From: an uncultured Lachnospiraceae bacterium
Lineage (GTDB): Bacteria > Bacillota > Clostridia > Lachnospirales > Lachnospiraceae
Reading direction: 5' to 3'
Length of the DNA: 64,000 bases
NCBI GenBank assembly: GCA_946407725.1
Contig: CAMJPM010000002.1
Span: 1-64,000, forward strand
Shown here: positions 44,410-53,679 of the stretch, in pieces
Layout of the letters: each line of letters starts with the position of its first letter
Position numbering within the stretch: position 1 is the first letter of the stretch
Program-made: the position numbers and the translations under genes
Notes under the pieces: model-generated
The model's input: the letters and a program-made list of their open reading frames with translations, nothing else
The model's database searches: none
Told to the model about the DNA's origin: nothing

Positions 44410-44787
44410 TTACCTTGGGCAGGCGATCTCTGCCACTTTTTCTATTGTATGGTGCAGGGATTGGGCAAGACCTGTGTCCGCAGCTCTGTAGAGCATTTCC
44501 TTGCCCTCCCGGTGGGACACGATGAGACCGGCGGCCTTTAGGAGCCGGAGATGATGGGAAACAGCGGGGCTGGACATGCCAACCGCTTCCGCTATATCGA
44601 GAACGCACTCCTCCGTATGGCAGAGGAGCCAGAAGATCTTCAGCCTGCTGGGATCTCCCAGCTGCTTCATGGCAGAGGATACATTATCTATGACCTCCGG
44701 TCCGGGGATGCAGGACAAAAGATCCGCCGTATCCTTTCCGTGGTCATGGGGGAGCTTAACTTTTTCTTTTATCTGCGGCTTACTCAT
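44410..44787 (-). CDS. ArsR/SmtB family transcriptional repressor
   Basis: 125 aa. The winged helix is typical: MKQLGDPSRLKIFWLLCHTEE, then VLDIAEAVGMSSPAVSHHLRLLKAAGLIVSHREGKEMLYR. The usual helix-3 ELCVCD metal motif is reduced to one Cys (ECVLDIAE), but an N-terminal HDHGKD and an extra Cys pair (one near residue 26, one at the C-terminus CPR) could bind metal. It overlaps the Uma2 stop by four bases (ATGA). It could repress the metal exporter at 36739-38856, 6 kb away, but this is a guess. Confidence 0.88.
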   Translation of the reverse strand: MSKPQIKEKVKLPHDHGKDTADLLSCIPGPEVIDNVSSAMKQLGDPSRLKIFWLLCHTEECVLDIAEAVGMSSPAVSHHLRLLKAAGLIVSHREGKEMLYRAADTGLAQSLHHTIEKVAEIACPR

Positions 44788-45362
44788 CCGGCGGTTTTTC
44801 CTTCCCTCTCCCAGATTTCCCTGAAATCTATTTCCAGACCTTCGTATATCCCTGACCTCACCTTGTCCTCAAATGTAAATTCCTCTGGAAGCAGGCCCTT
44901 CAAAAAATCATATACTATAACACTCTGTTCCTCAGGGTTTACGATCCAATAGAGCTTTACACCGCTCTTATTATATAATTTAAGCTTTCTGACATAGTCA
45001 TGGTTCAGATTTCCGGGAGAAGCTATCTCTATTATCCAGTCAGGCGAACCTTTGCAGCCTCTGTCTGTAAGCTTATCTTTATCACATATCACACTGATAT
45101 CCGGTTCCACAACAGTGGTATCACTGTCTTCAAACAGCTCCACGGCAAAAGGCGCATCATAGACCCTGCAGCCTCCGCCCTTTTCTATTATATAATTCTT
45201 GATCAATCTGAATAATTCCCCGGAAATGCCCTGATGAATACGGCTCGGTGCTGCCATATCATAAAACACCCCGTCTATCAGCTCCACCCTATCATCTTCA
45301 GAGGTATTATAGTAATCTTCAGCGGTATATCTTTTCTCTTCATTAATGCTTATAACAGGCAT
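44784..45362 (-). CDS. Uma2 family (DUF820) PD-(D/E)XK endonuclease-like protein
   Basis: 192 aa. The fold signature is VELIDGVFYDMAAPSRIHQ, then EPDISVICD and PDWIIEIASPGN, with the conserved Asp and Glu of PD-(D/E)XK enzymes. Uma2 proteins are very common in cyanobacteria and some Firmicutes and have no proven role. It is translated just before the ArsR gene, an unusual pairing. Confidence 0.87.
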   Translation of the reverse strand: MPVISINEEKRYTAEDYYNTSEDDRVELIDGVFYDMAAPSRIHQGISGELFRLIKNYIIEKGGGCRVYDAPFAVELFEDSDTTVVEPDISVICDKDKLTDRGCKGSPDWIIEIASPGNLNHDYVRKLKLYNKSGVKLYWIVNPEEQSVIVYDFLKGLLPEEFTFEDKVRSGIYEGLEIDFREIWEREGKTAG

Positions 45363-45415
45363 ACCCGGCTCCTTTTTCCTTTTTTGGCTTTTCTCCCGGT
45401 ATCATAATACGTTTA

Positions 45416-46210
45416 TCACATTTTCCGTGAAACCTCGAGGCACTTTTCCATGCACTCAAAAACCGCGCTCCTCATGCCCCTTTCCTCCAGGACCCTTACG
45501 GCCTGTATGGTGGTTCCTCCGGGAGAGCAGACCATATCCTTCAGTTCTCCGGGATGCTTCCCTGTTTCAAGCACCATCTTTGCGCTGCCAAGCACCGCCT
45601 GGGACGCAAAAATATAGGCCTTGTCCCGGGGCATGCCTCCGGCCACGGCAGCATCTGCCATAGCCTCGATAAACATGAATACATAGGCCGGGGAGCTGCC
45701 GCTTACGGCAGTTACCACATCCATCAGGTTCTCCGGGATCACTTCGGTTTTAGCAAAGCCCTTACAGAGCTCCCTCACCATTTCCACCTCGTCATCCGAC
45801 ACATTTTCGTTCCGGCACATGCCTATCATTCCCTCACCCACCATGGCGGGGGTATTTGGCATCATGCGGATTATCTTTACTTCCTTTCCAAATTTCTCTT
45901 TTACCCAGGAAAGGGTTTTGCCGGGAGCTATGGTCACTATAAGCCGCTCCCCGTTCACACTGTCTTTAATGTCATTAATAACCACTTCATAATACTGGGG
46001 TTTAACGGAGAGAAACAGTACATCCGCTTCCCTTGCGGTGCTGCTGTTATCTGTAAATGTACGTATGCCCAGTGCTTCCGCCTTTTCTTTAAGCAGTTTT
46101 TCCGAGGCATCGGAAGCACAGATATCTTCCCTGCCACAAATACCGGAATCAAGGATCCCCTTTATCATGGCTCCTCCCATATTTCCGCATCCGATAAATC
46201 CGACCTTCAT
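45416..46210 (-). CDS. proC: pyrroline-5-carboxylate reductase
   Basis: 264 aa from the ATG at 46210; an upstream extension lies over the HAD gene end and has no family support. The Rossmann start VGFIGCGNMGGAMIKGI, VKPQYYEVV, and the C-terminal signature DMVCSPGGTTIQAVRVLEE are typical. It makes proline from pyrroline-5-carboxylate with NAD(P)H. Confidence 0.95.
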   Translation of the reverse strand: MKVGFIGCGNMGGAMIKGILDSGICGREDICASDASEKLLKEKAEALGIRTFTDNSSTAREADVLFLSVKPQYYEVVINDIKDSVNGERLIVTIAPGKTLSWVKEKFGKEVKIIRMMPNTPAMVGEGMIGMCRNENVSDDEVEMVRELCKGFAKTEVIPENLMDVVTAVSGSSPAYVFMFIEAMADAAVAGGMPRDKAYIFASQAVLGSAKMVLETGKHPGELKDMVCSPGGTTIQAVRVLEERGMRSAVFECMEKCLEVSRKM

Positions 46211-46281
46211 CTCTCTCCATGCTCCTTTCTTCTGTTCCGCAAAAACCCAGGTGGTTATGCATTTTTCAGCAAATGTTATTC

Positions 46282-46920
46282 TTAAACACCGCAAAGGATC
46301 TTCATGATCTCCGGCCTGTCCTTTTCGTAGGATTCAAAATTATAGTAGTTCATCCCCATTGAAGCAGCACCCTGACAGTTGTCAGGCCTGTCGTCAATAA
46401 ACAGGCACTCCCCGGGTTTAAGTCCAAATCTGTCAAGAAACAGAGCATATATGGCCTTGTCCGGTTTCAGTAATTTTACGTCACAGGAAAAGATCCCCCC
46501 GTCCATCAGCGGAAGAAAATCCAGTACCTCCGGTCTGGCATGCATTATGACCTTGGAATAATTGGAAAGAAACATTATCCTGTATCCCAGTCTTCTTACA
46601 TCCCTGAGCCAGGGTATGGCATATCCGCAGCGGTGTACTGTCCTGAAGAGGTTATTATAGCACCACATAATGTCCTCTTCCGGGATACCCGGGTCCGCTT
46701 CAATAAAGGACTTCAGCACCTCCTCTTCGGTCATTACGCCCCTGTCCAGCTCGTTCCAGCGCCCCTCTCCGAAAAAGGCATTTGCGATCCTTAAACCCTT
46801 TTCGTCGCCGTATTTTTTTCTGACAAACTCCAGGCCGTTGAAGGTTATAAGGACATTTCCGATATCAAATACCACGGTCTTTATTTTTTTCCCATCTGGC
46901 AAAGCCCTGTTTTCAGCCAA
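46282..46920 (-). CDS. HAD family hydrolase
   Basis: 212 aa. Subfamily IA motifs are visible: VVFDIGNVLITFNG (nucleophile Asp), FLSNYSKV, LLKPDKAIY (Lys), and CLFIDDRPDN. The start is TTG, six bases after AGAGGG. It resembles YihX-like sugar phosphatases; the substrate is not evident. It precedes proC on the same strand. Confidence 0.83.
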   Translation of the reverse strand: MAENRALPDGKKIKTVVFDIGNVLITFNGLEFVRKKYGDEKGLRIANAFFGEGRWNELDRGVMTEEEVLKSFIEADPGIPEEDIMWCYNNLFRTVHRCGYAIPWLRDVRRLGYRIMFLSNYSKVIMHARPEVLDFLPLMDGGIFSCDVKLLKPDKAIYALFLDRFGLKPGECLFIDDRPDNCQGAASMGMNYYNFESYEKDRPEIMKILCGV

Positions 46921-46975
46921 AATATGCCCTCTCTTCCTCCGGCATTATCCATACCGGTGAACCTTCGATATTAAG

Positions 46976-47001
46976 AAAAACCCCCAGATAAAATCTGAGG
47001 G
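46976..47001 (-). terminator. terminator of the tRNA-Thr transcript
   Basis: Reverse strand CCCTCAGAT and ATCTGGGGG form a 9-bp stem with a triloop, then TTTTTC. It lies 12 bp after the tRNA 3' end. Confidence 0.9.
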
Positions 47002-47012
47002 AATTGTAAAAG

Positions 47013-47085
47013 TGCTGGAACGCAGAGTCGAACTGCGGACCTCATCACTACCAATGATGCGCTCTACCTCCTGAGCCATTCCAGC
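47013..47085 (-). tRNA. tRNA-Thr (anticodon GGU)
   Basis: 73 nt fold as a cloverleaf: acceptor GCTGGAA/TTCCAGC with discriminator A, D stem GCTC/GAGC, anticodon stem CATCA/TGATG around TTGGTAG (anticodon GGT), T stem CGCAG/CTGCG with loop TTCGACT. CCA is not encoded. It reads ACC and ACU codons. Confidence 0.97.
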
Positions 47086-47100
47086 GTCTCACGCCTGTCT

Positions 47101-47129
47101 ATCCTACCAAAGTATGAAAGAAAAGTCAA
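47101..47129 (-). promoter_or_regulatory. promoter of the tRNA-Thr gene
   Basis: Reverse strand TTGACT (47124-47129), 17-bp spacer, TAGGAT (47101-47106), placing the start about nine bases before the tRNA. Together with the terminator this is a monocistronic tRNA unit. Confidence 0.82.
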
Positions 47130-47159
47130 GGGTGGGAAATGTTTCTTTTTCCGTAATAT

Positions 47160-47789
47160 TCATCGGGCCGGTAAGCCGCTGAATGGTAACCTTTTGCCTA
47201 TCTTCATGCGGATGCGGGTCAGTGCGTTATCTGTGGATTTTTCATCCCTCCCCAGAACCTTGGCGATCTCCCCGTTCTTCATGCCTGTGAGCCTTAAATC
47301 CAGCACCTCCCTTTCAAGGGGAGAAAGCTCCTCATCAATGATCTTTTCCAGCTGCTCTGCGTTTTCACGGTCTATGGCGATCTTTTCGGGATCGCTTCCG
47401 TAATCCTCAAAGCCCTGTATATTATCTCCCTCAGAAGGAGCATCCTCGCTGAATATGGAAATAAAGCTGTTTAAGGGCTGGTGCTTCAGCCGTCCCATAT
47501 CCCTTACAGCATTGTACAGATGTCTTGTCACAACAAGATTGCAAAAGGTGGGCAGGGAAGCATCCCGTCCGGGATCGTACTCCCTTATGGCCCTGAAAAG
47601 GCCTACCATCCCCTCCTGGAGAAGGTCATCCTTTTCTCCCCCCAGGATGAACATGGAAGCCGTCTTAATCTTTACGATATATTTATATTTATCAAGGAGA
47701 TACTCCGCCGCCCTCATATCCCCGTCCCTGAAGGCAGTGATAAGCTCATCATCCTGCATATTCTCATAACCGTTCCGGTTATCCTGCAC
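47160..47789 (-). CDS. sigH: RNA polymerase sigma factor SigH (Spo0H family)
   Basis: 209 aa from a GTG at 47789, six bases after GAGGAGGGG, overlapping the rlmB stop by one base. Region 2 (YKYIVKIKTASMFILGGEKDDLLQEGMVGLFRAIREYD) and region 4 (ELSPLEREVLDLRLTGMKNGEIAKVLGRDEKSTDNAL) are clear. SigH directs early stationary-phase and competence genes in Bacillus and is kept in many clostridia. Position after cysS-mrnC-rlmB is conserved; the usual yacP gene is missing. Confidence 0.93.
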   Translation of the reverse strand: MQDNRNGYENMQDDELITAFRDGDMRAAEYLLDKYKYIVKIKTASMFILGGEKDDLLQEGMVGLFRAIREYDPGRDASLPTFCNLVVTRHLYNAVRDMGRLKHQPLNSFISIFSEDAPSEGDNIQGFEDYGSDPEKIAIDRENAEQLEKIIDEELSPLEREVLDLRLTGMKNGEIAKVLGRDEKSTDNALTRIRMKIGKRLPFSGLPAR

Positions 47790-48535
47790 TAATATCCCCT
47801 CCTCTGCCTTAATATCTCAAAGCAAAGGATTCCCGCCGCCACAGAGGCGTTGAGGGAATCTATATTGCCGCAGGTGGGAATTGACACGTTAAAATCGCAC
47901 TTCTCCTTTATGAGCCTTCCCACACCGCTGCCCTCGGAACCGATTACAAGAGCAATGGGACCCTTAAGATCCTGCTCGTACATATTTTTGCCGTCCATAT
48001 CGGCACAGACAAACCAGAGCCCCTTTTTCTTTAGCTTTTCAATCGTATTTTTAAGGTTTGTGACCCTTACCACCGGAGTATAGTTCACGGCTCCGGCAGA
48101 GGCTTTTGCCACCGTTGCCGTGAGTCCCACTGCCCGGTCTTTAGGAATTATCACACCATGGGCTCCCGCCATGTTAGCACTACGGATAATGGCACCGAGA
48201 TTGTGGGGATCCATGATATTATCAAGGAGGATAAGGAAGGGATCCTCGTTTTTATCCTCCGCTGCCTTCAAAACATCATTGAGCTCCGCATAATTACAGG
48301 ATGCTATGTAGGCTATCACTCCCTGGTGTTTTCCTGTAACGGACAGCTGGTTTAATCTCTGCCTGTCCACATAGTCTGTTTTTATCCCGGCCTTTTTAGC
48401 CTCTCTCCTCACAGTCATCAGAGGGCCGTCATTGGAGCCGTCAAGGATAAAGAGCCTGTCCACGCTCTTACCGGAGCGGATAGCCTCTATCACTTCATTT
48501 CTGCCTTCTATTATGGATTCTTCGTTCCTTGCCAA
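47789..48535 (-). CDS. rlmB: 23S rRNA (guanosine-2'-O)-methyltransferase RlmB
   Basis: 248 aa, SpoU/TrmH family. The N-terminal substrate-binding domain is followed by the knotted methyltransferase with DNIMDPHNLGAIIRSANMAGAHGVIIPK, LVIGSEGSGVGRLI and SLNASVAAGI as S-adenosylmethionine motifs. It methylates guanosine 2251 in the peptidyl-transferase loop. The start is TTG, seven bases after AAGGG in the mrnC end. Confidence 0.92.
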   Translation of the reverse strand: MARNEESIIEGRNEVIEAIRSGKSVDRLFILDGSNDGPLMTVRREAKKAGIKTDYVDRQRLNQLSVTGKHQGVIAYIASCNYAELNDVLKAAEDKNEDPFLILLDNIMDPHNLGAIIRSANMAGAHGVIIPKDRAVGLTATVAKASAGAVNYTPVVRVTNLKNTIEKLKKKGLWFVCADMDGKNMYEQDLKGPIALVIGSEGSGVGRLIKEKCDFNVSIPTCGNIDSLNASVAAGILCFEILRQRRGY

Positions 48536-48539
48536 ATTA

Positions 48540-48941
48540 TTACCCTTTTTTCTCTGTCAGAATAACTATGGATCTTGTTAAAAGCTCCTCTATCCTTTTC
48601 TCCTCACCCTTTAGATACAGCCAGCCTATCAGGCATTCAAAACCGGTGGCCCTGTGATAGGCGATCTTTGAAGCATTCTTGGCATGGGTTTCGGTCTTTG
48701 TGTTCTCTCCCCTCCGGTAAACCGCCTCCTCTTCGGGAGACAGCGCCCCTTCCTCAAGAAGCGTAAGGATGGCCTTTTCCTGGGCCGGGGCTGAAAGCAG
48801 TCCCACGGTCTTCATATGGAGCTTATGAGCACTCATGTTTCCCTGTCTCACCACATGCTCCCTCATAAAAAGGGCGAAAACCGCATCACCTAAAAACGCA
48901 AGGCTTAAAGGAGAGTAGGTATTCAGTCTGCTCTCTTCCAT
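48540..48941 (-). CDS. mrnC: Mini-ribonuclease 3
   Basis: 133 aa. It is a single RNase III catalytic domain without a double-stranded RNA-binding domain: SPLSLAFLGDAVFALFMREH and EEAVYRRGENTKTETHAKNASKIAYHRATGFECLIGWLYL. It matures 23S rRNA ends in Firmicutes. It overlaps cysS by 19 nt. Confidence 0.94.
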   Translation of the reverse strand: MEESRLNTYSPLSLAFLGDAVFALFMREHVVRQGNMSAHKLHMKTVGLLSAPAQEKAILTLLEEGALSPEEEAVYRRGENTKTETHAKNASKIAYHRATGFECLIGWLYLKGEEKRIEELLTRSIVILTEKKG

Positions 48942-50332
48942 TTAACTCCCTGTCTGGTGTCCTCCAGAATGATGCCTTTTCCCAAAAGCTCGTCCCGTAT
49001 TTCATCTGCTCTTTTGAAATTCTTTGCTTTTCTGGCTTCCTGCCTCTCATTTATAAGGGTCTCTATATCGCCATCGAGAAGCTCCTCTTTATCGCTGAAT
49101 ATGATAAGCCCCATAACATCCGAGAGGCTTTTAAGCTCTGTTTTTAACGCTGTGAGCAGTCCCTTCGGGCTCTTATCATCAACCGTGGTATTGATGAATT
49201 TTACCAGCTCAAATATCACGGAAACCGCGTCCGCAGTATTTAAATCATCATCCATGGCCGTGTCAAAACGCTTTGTAAACTCCGGGATCCTATCTAAAAG
49301 CTCCGGATCGCCCTCGCCTTCAGGGGCATTCTTAATAAGGAAATCCAGGTTTGAAGCCGCTGTCTTTATCCTGTCAAGCCCTGCCTTAGCAGCCTCCATG
49401 AGCTCCGCGGAAAAATTAAGGGGGCTCCTGTAATGTGCTGAAAGCATGAAGAAACGAAGCACCTGCAGATCATATTTCTCCTGGATATCCCTGACGGTAA
49501 AGAAGTTATTTAAGGATTTGCTCATCTTCTCGCCGTCTATATTCAAAAATCCGTTATGCATCCAGTAGTGGGAAAATTCAACCCCGTTTGATGCCTCGGA
49601 CTGGGCGATCTCGTTCTCGTGGTGGGGGAATATAAGGTCCTCTCCCCCGGCGTGGATATCTATGGTCTCACCCAGATATTTCTTTGCCATTACACAGCAC
49701 TCGGTATGCCAGCCGGGACGCCCGTCGCACCAGGGGGAGCTCCAATAGGGTTCCCCTTCCTTCTTTGGCTTCCAGAGCACAAAATCCAGGTAGTCCTCTT
49801 TTCCGCCTTCCCCTGCCACCTTTAATTCCCTTCCGTGGCCGGCTTCCAGATCGTCTATGTTTTTATGGGAGAGCTTTCCGTAGTCTTTAAACCGTCTGGT
49901 ACGGAAATATACAGTTTTATCCTCAGCCACATAGGCATAGCCCTTTTCTATAAGGTCGGAAATAAGCTCTATCATCCCCTCTATTTCCCTTGTGGCTCTG
50001 GGATGCACCGTGGCGGGCAGAACATTTAAGCCCTCCATGTCCTTCTTACATTCCGCTATATATTTTTCAGAGATCTCATCACAGGACACCTGCTCTTCAT
50101 TGGCGCTCTTTATGATCTTGTCGTCCACATCGGTAAAATTCGATACGTAGTTTACCTCGTATCCCCTGTGGGTCATGTAGCGCCGGAAGGTGTCAAAGAC
50201 TATCATGGGCCTTGCGTTCCCGATATGAATTAGGTTATATACCGTGGGGCCGCAGACATACATGCGTATCTTATTCTCTTCTATGGGCTTAAAATCTTCT
50301 TTTTTTCTTGTCAGGGTATTATAGATCCTCAC
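48923..50332 (-). CDS. cysS: cysteinyl-tRNA synthetase
   Basis: 469 aa. Class I motifs are [18 protein letters not shown] (HIGH-type) and KMSKSLNNF; zinc ligands include the early CGPTVYN and a later [14 protein letters not shown] with [11 protein letters not shown]. It charges tRNA-Cys. The start is GTG after GAGAGGAAAA and overlaps the cysE stop by four bases (GTGA). Confidence 0.97.
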   Translation of the reverse strand: MRIYNTLTRKKEDFKPIEENKIRMYVCGPTVYNLIHIGNARPMIVFDTFRRYMTHRGYEVNYVSNFTDVDDKIIKSANEEQVSCDEISEKYIAECKKDMEGLNVLPATVHPRATREIEGMIELISDLIEKGYAYVAEDKTVYFRTRRFKDYGKLSHKNIDDLEAGHGRELKVAGEGGKEDYLDFVLWKPKKEGEPYWSSPWCDGRPGWHTECCVMAKKYLGETIDIHAGGEDLIFPHHENEIAQSEASNGVEFSHYWMHNGFLNIDGEKMSKSLNNFFTVRDIQEKYDLQVLRFFMLSAHYRSPLNFSAELMEAAKAGLDRIKTAASNLDFLIKNAPEGEGDPELLDRIPEFTKRFDTAMDDDLNTADAVSVIFELVKFINTTVDDKSPKGLLTALKTELKSLSDVMGLIIFSDKEELLDGDIETLINERQEARKAKNFKRADEIRDELLGKGIILEDTRQGVKWKRAD

Positions 50333-51045
50333 TTTTCCTCTCCCTTGATCTTTCTAAGTTCGCTCTTCAGTTCCCGTATATTGTCCTTAAGCGTCAGGAG
50401 CTCGTTTGTTATCTCGCTGTCCGCATGCTTTAAATTATTGATGTCATCCTGAATGGGATCCGGCAGATGCACCTGATCCATGGTCTCTCTGGGTATTTCC
50501 CTGTTGTGGTACTTCACTATCTTTCCAGGAACACCTACCACCGTACAGTTGGCGGGTATCTCATTTAATACCACTGATCCGGCTCCGATCTTGGTATTCT
50601 CGCCGATGGTAAAGGATCCTAAGACCTTTGCACCAACTGACACCATTACATTGTCCTTTAATGTGGGATGCCGCTTTCCCTTTTCCTTTCCTGTTCCTCC
50701 AAGAGTCACGCCCTGATAGAGGGTTACATTGTTGCCTATTATGGTAGTCTCTCCCACCACTACTCCTGAACCGTGGTCGATAAAGAAGCCCTTTCCTATC
50801 TTCGCTCCGGGGTGGATCTCAATACCTGTACGGTTCCGTGCGATCTGGGAGATAAGCCTGGCCAGGAAAAAATGCTTCTTTTCATAAAAAACATGGGCGA
50901 GCCTGTAGGAGAGCACAGCCCAGAAGCTTGAATAGAGAAAGACCTCCCATTTGCTGTGAATGGCAGGATCCCTTTCCCGGATCACCTTAATCTCATCCTC
51001 TATATATTTTTTTATAAAATTAACATCTTTTTTTACAACACTCAT
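50329..51045 (-). CDS. cysE: serine O-acetyltransferase
   Basis: 238 aa. After an N-terminal helical domain, the left-handed beta-helix has [30 protein letters not shown], and [24 protein letters not shown], the classic acetyl-CoA/serine site. It makes O-acetylserine for cysteine synthesis and logically neighbours cysS. The C-terminal 50 residues form a charged coil, longer than in most homologues. It overlaps ispF by 26 nt. Confidence 0.94.
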   Translation of the reverse strand: MSVVKKDVNFIKKYIEDEIKVIRERDPAIHSKWEVFLYSSFWAVLSYRLAHVFYEKKHFFLARLISQIARNRTGIEIHPGAKIGKGFFIDHGSGVVVGETTIIGNNVTLYQGVTLGGTGKEKGKRHPTLKDNVMVSVGAKVLGSFTIGENTKIGAGSVVLNEIPANCTVVGVPGKIVKYHNREIPRETMDQVHLPDPIQDDINNLKHADSEITNELLTLKDNIRELKSELRKIKGEEK

Positions 51046-51544
51046 AACATCCGTTTCCCATATCCAGTTCTCTTGCCCGGACCAGCAAACAAACAGCCTC
51101 GGCGGCTATTCCCTTTCCTTCGCCCGTAAAACCCATGCCCTCTTCCGTGGTAGCCTTAACATTTACCTGATCCATATCGAGATCCAGGGTCTTTGCTATG
51201 TTTTCCCTCATCTTATCAATGTGGGGGCGCATTTTAGGCCTTTCGGCAATGATCGTCGCATCTATGTTTTCGATTAAAAAGCCCTCTTCATTAATTATTT
51301 CTCCCGTCTCTCTTAAAAGCTTCAGGGAATCCGCTCCCTTAAACCTTTCATCCGTATCGGGGAAATGGAGACCGATATCTCCTTTAGCCGCAGCTCCAAG
51401 CAGCGCATCCATGATGGCGTGGAGCAGCACATCCGCATCGGAGTGTCCCAGCAATCCATTTTCAAAGGGGATATTAACCCCTCCCAGGATCAGCGGCCGT
51501 CCCTCAACGAGGGCATGTACATCATATCCCTTTCCTATCCTCAT
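51020..51544 (-). CDS. ispF: 2-C-methyl-D-erythritol 2,4-cyclodiphosphate synthase
   Basis: 174 aa. The metal-binding [40 protein letters not shown] and [23 protein letters not shown] are typical. It acts in the MEP isoprenoid pathway. The C-terminal ~15 residues add an unusual Cys-rich tail (CYECCKKRC), encoded where the gene overlaps cysE, and absent from usual IspF of about 157-160 aa. It overlaps the GH3 stop by four bases (ATGA). Confidence 0.95.
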   Translation of the reverse strand: MRIGKGYDVHALVEGRPLILGGVNIPFENGLLGHSDADVLLHAIMDALLGAAAKGDIGLHFPDTDERFKGADSLKLLRETGEIINEEGFLIENIDATIIAERPKMRPHIDKMRENIAKTLDLDMDQVNVKATTEEGMGFTGEGKGIAAEAVCLLVRARELDMGNGCYECCKKRC

Positions 51545-52926
51545 AGTCCCATTATCCTGCTTTTTAAGGTGAGTATGCGGCTTACGGATGCATTTATCCT
51601 TTCCTCCGATATTTCTCCGGACTGAACAGCCTCCATGACAGCATTATATGCCCCTTCAAAATCCGAAGGGCTAAGAAGCATATCGACCCCGGCCTTCAGT
51701 GCCTTAACCGCAGCCTCTCCGCTGTCATATCTGTTCCTGACGGCAGCCGCATCCAGCGCATCAGTTATCACAACTCCGTTATATTTAAGCTCCCCCCTTA
51801 AGTAATCAGTGATCATCATCACAGACATACAGGAGGGCGTATCATCCCCGGTGATCTCCGGGAATGCCATATTTCCCGCCATGACCATCATCTCACACCC
51901 GGATCCTATGGCATCATTAAAGGGAATGAGATCACTCTGCCGCAGATCCTCCGCAGAAGCATCAATGCTTACCTCTGTATGATCCGTATTTGCTGCGGCC
52001 CTCCCAAATCCGGGAAAATGCTTGTAACACGCTATAATTCCGCTTTCATTAAGTCCCCGGGCATATTCTCCGGCCATTTTTGAAACGTTTCCCGCATCAC
52101 TCCCGAAGGATCTGCTGCCCACCGCAGAGGAAGTACCCTGTGCTACATCAGCTACCGGCGCAAAATCCAGATTTAATCCGGCCTTTCCCAGATATCCCCC
52201 GATATGCTTTCCGGCCTCGTAAGCTTTTTCCGGATCCCCGGAGGCTCCTATATCCGCCATGGAAGGAGTGTTATCTATGGCGAATTCCGGATTTGAAGCA
52301 AGCCTGGCCACGCTGCCGCCCTCTTCATCCACCCCGAGAAACAGGGGGATCCCCCCGTTTTCCCTGGCAAAATCATCAGTGTTTTCCAAAAGTGCCGCTG
52401 TCTGATCCGGGTTGATAAAATTCTTTGAAAAATAAATAATACCGCCCACATGATATTTTTCAAGGGCGGCCCTGGTTGCATCTCCGCCCTTTGTTACCGT
52501 ATCCACCAGGGTAAGCTGTTCCGGCCTTACAAAAAAAAGCTGTGAGACCCTGTCTTCAAGGCTCATGCTGTCTATGATCTCTTCAATTTCAAGGGCGCTT
52601 GCGGATCTCTGCTCCCCGCTTACCACCTCTTCATACTGTTCTTCCAGATGGTCCTCGGCGGGATGCTCTTCTGCGGTTTTTTTATTGTCATTGGTCTGAG
52701 GCCTGCTGAAGGATATCTCAAGATCAGTCTCTTCCTCCTCTGTGGAACTGACGGAAGGGGCTGTTTCAGTCCCTGTCATCACGCCGCTCTTTTTCAATGC
52801 TGCAAATGCATTGAAAAGTCCGAGAAAGATGCAGAAAATAAGAACCGCCAACAGGATCACCGCAGTAATTACTGCAATGATCCTGTTACGCACGATCTTA
52901 TTATGTTTATCCTGATCCCTGCTCAA
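51541..52926 (-). CDS. membrane-anchored glycoside hydrolase family 3 protein (NagZ-like)
   Basis: 461 aa. A single hydrophobic anchor at about 14-38 is followed by a Ser/Thr/Glu-rich linker to about 110, then a GH3 N-terminal barrel with [11 protein letters not shown] and the NagZ dyad motif KHFPGFG followed by [10 protein letters not shown]. It should hydrolyse beta-N-acetylglucosaminides such as peptidoglycan fragments outside the membrane. The start is TTG with a weak ribosome site. It overlaps ispF by four bases. Confidence 0.87.
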   Translation of the reverse strand: MSRDQDKHNKIVRNRIIAVITAVILLAVLIFCIFLGLFNAFAALKKSGVMTGTETAPSVSSTEEEETDLEISFSRPQTNDNKKTAEEHPAEDHLEEQYEEVVSGEQRSASALEIEEIIDSMSLEDRVSQLFFVRPEQLTLVDTVTKGGDATRAALEKYHVGGIIYFSKNFINPDQTAALLENTDDFARENGGIPLFLGVDEEGGSVARLASNPEFAIDNTPSMADIGASGDPEKAYEAGKHIGGYLGKAGLNLDFAPVADVAQGTSSAVGSRSFGSDAGNVSKMAGEYARGLNESGIIACYKHFPGFGRAAANTDHTEVSIDASAEDLRQSDLIPFNDAIGSGCEMMVMAGNMAFPEITGDDTPSCMSVMMITDYLRGELKYNGVVITDALDAAAVRNRYDSGEAAVKALKAGVDMLLSPSDFEGAYNAVMEAVQSGEISEERINASVSRILTLKSRIMGL

Positions 52927-52939
52927 GTATTAAAATTCC

Positions 52940-53584
52940 TCATTCCTGTACAAGATAGATGTACATTACATTCTGTCCGTTCCCCTGGGTGGCGTCATCC
53001 ACTATATATCCATATCTGAAACGGCTCTTTTCAGTGAGCTTCTCCACCTTATTGCATCTTAAGCCCTCCAGGGATGAACCGTCCTTAAACATAATATCCA
53101 CAAAATTATCACACATGAGATCCTGTTCATTTTTATAGTTCTTTATCACCATAAAGTTCTTAAATGCCAGATAATTCTCTTTTCCGTTATCCCATACCTT
53201 CTGTATATCCTTTGTGGATTCCACCACATAATCCACGTCATGCTCGGGAGAGAGACCGTCCTGCATCGTATCATAATAATCCTGATCCAGGTCAAGGCCC
53301 TCCAGATTTAGCTTCCTCAAGGGCTCATCCGCAGATACGGTTTCCGTAGCCACCTCTGTTGAGGGTTCTTCCACGACTTCCGGAACTACGTTTTCGGATA
53401 CCACCTCCGGCTCGGGCTCGGGCTCAGGCTCAGGCTCCGAAGCCACAGCCTCTGTAGCAATGTCTTCCGAAACACTGTCTTTCTTTTCATCCATACCGTT
53501 TAAGAGGTTCTTTAATGTAAAGATGAAAATGAGCACAACACATACGCAAACCAAAACTCCGCCTACTATTTTTCCAATACTCAT
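52940..53584 (-). CDS. single-pass membrane protein of unknown function
   Basis: 214 aa. A hydrophobic anchor (about 6-27) is followed by an acidic Glu/Pro/Val-rich linker with EPEPEPEPEP (about 51-60), then a C-terminal domain of about 120 residues (LDLDQDYYDTMQDG... VMYIYLVQE) that I do not recognise. It is probably tethered outside the membrane near the wall. It lies 13 bp upstream of the GH3 gene, suggesting a shared transcript. Confidence 0.7.
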   Translation of the reverse strand: MSIGKIVGGVLVCVCVVLIFIFTLKNLLNGMDEKKDSVSEDIATEAVASEPEPEPEPEPEVVSENVVPEVVEEPSTEVATETVSADEPLRKLNLEGLDLDQDYYDTMQDGLSPEHDVDYVVESTKDIQKVWDNGKENYLAFKNFMVIKNYKNEQDLMCDNFVDIMFKDGSSLEGLRCNKVEKLTEKSRFRYGYIVDDATQGNGQNVMYIYLVQE

Positions 53585-53679
53585 GATTTATTGATGTCGC
53601 TCCTTTATTATTTTTTCTGTCATATCCCATTTATAAAAGTCGTTTTAGGATCCCCCGGATTTCCCCGGGATGACATGGT

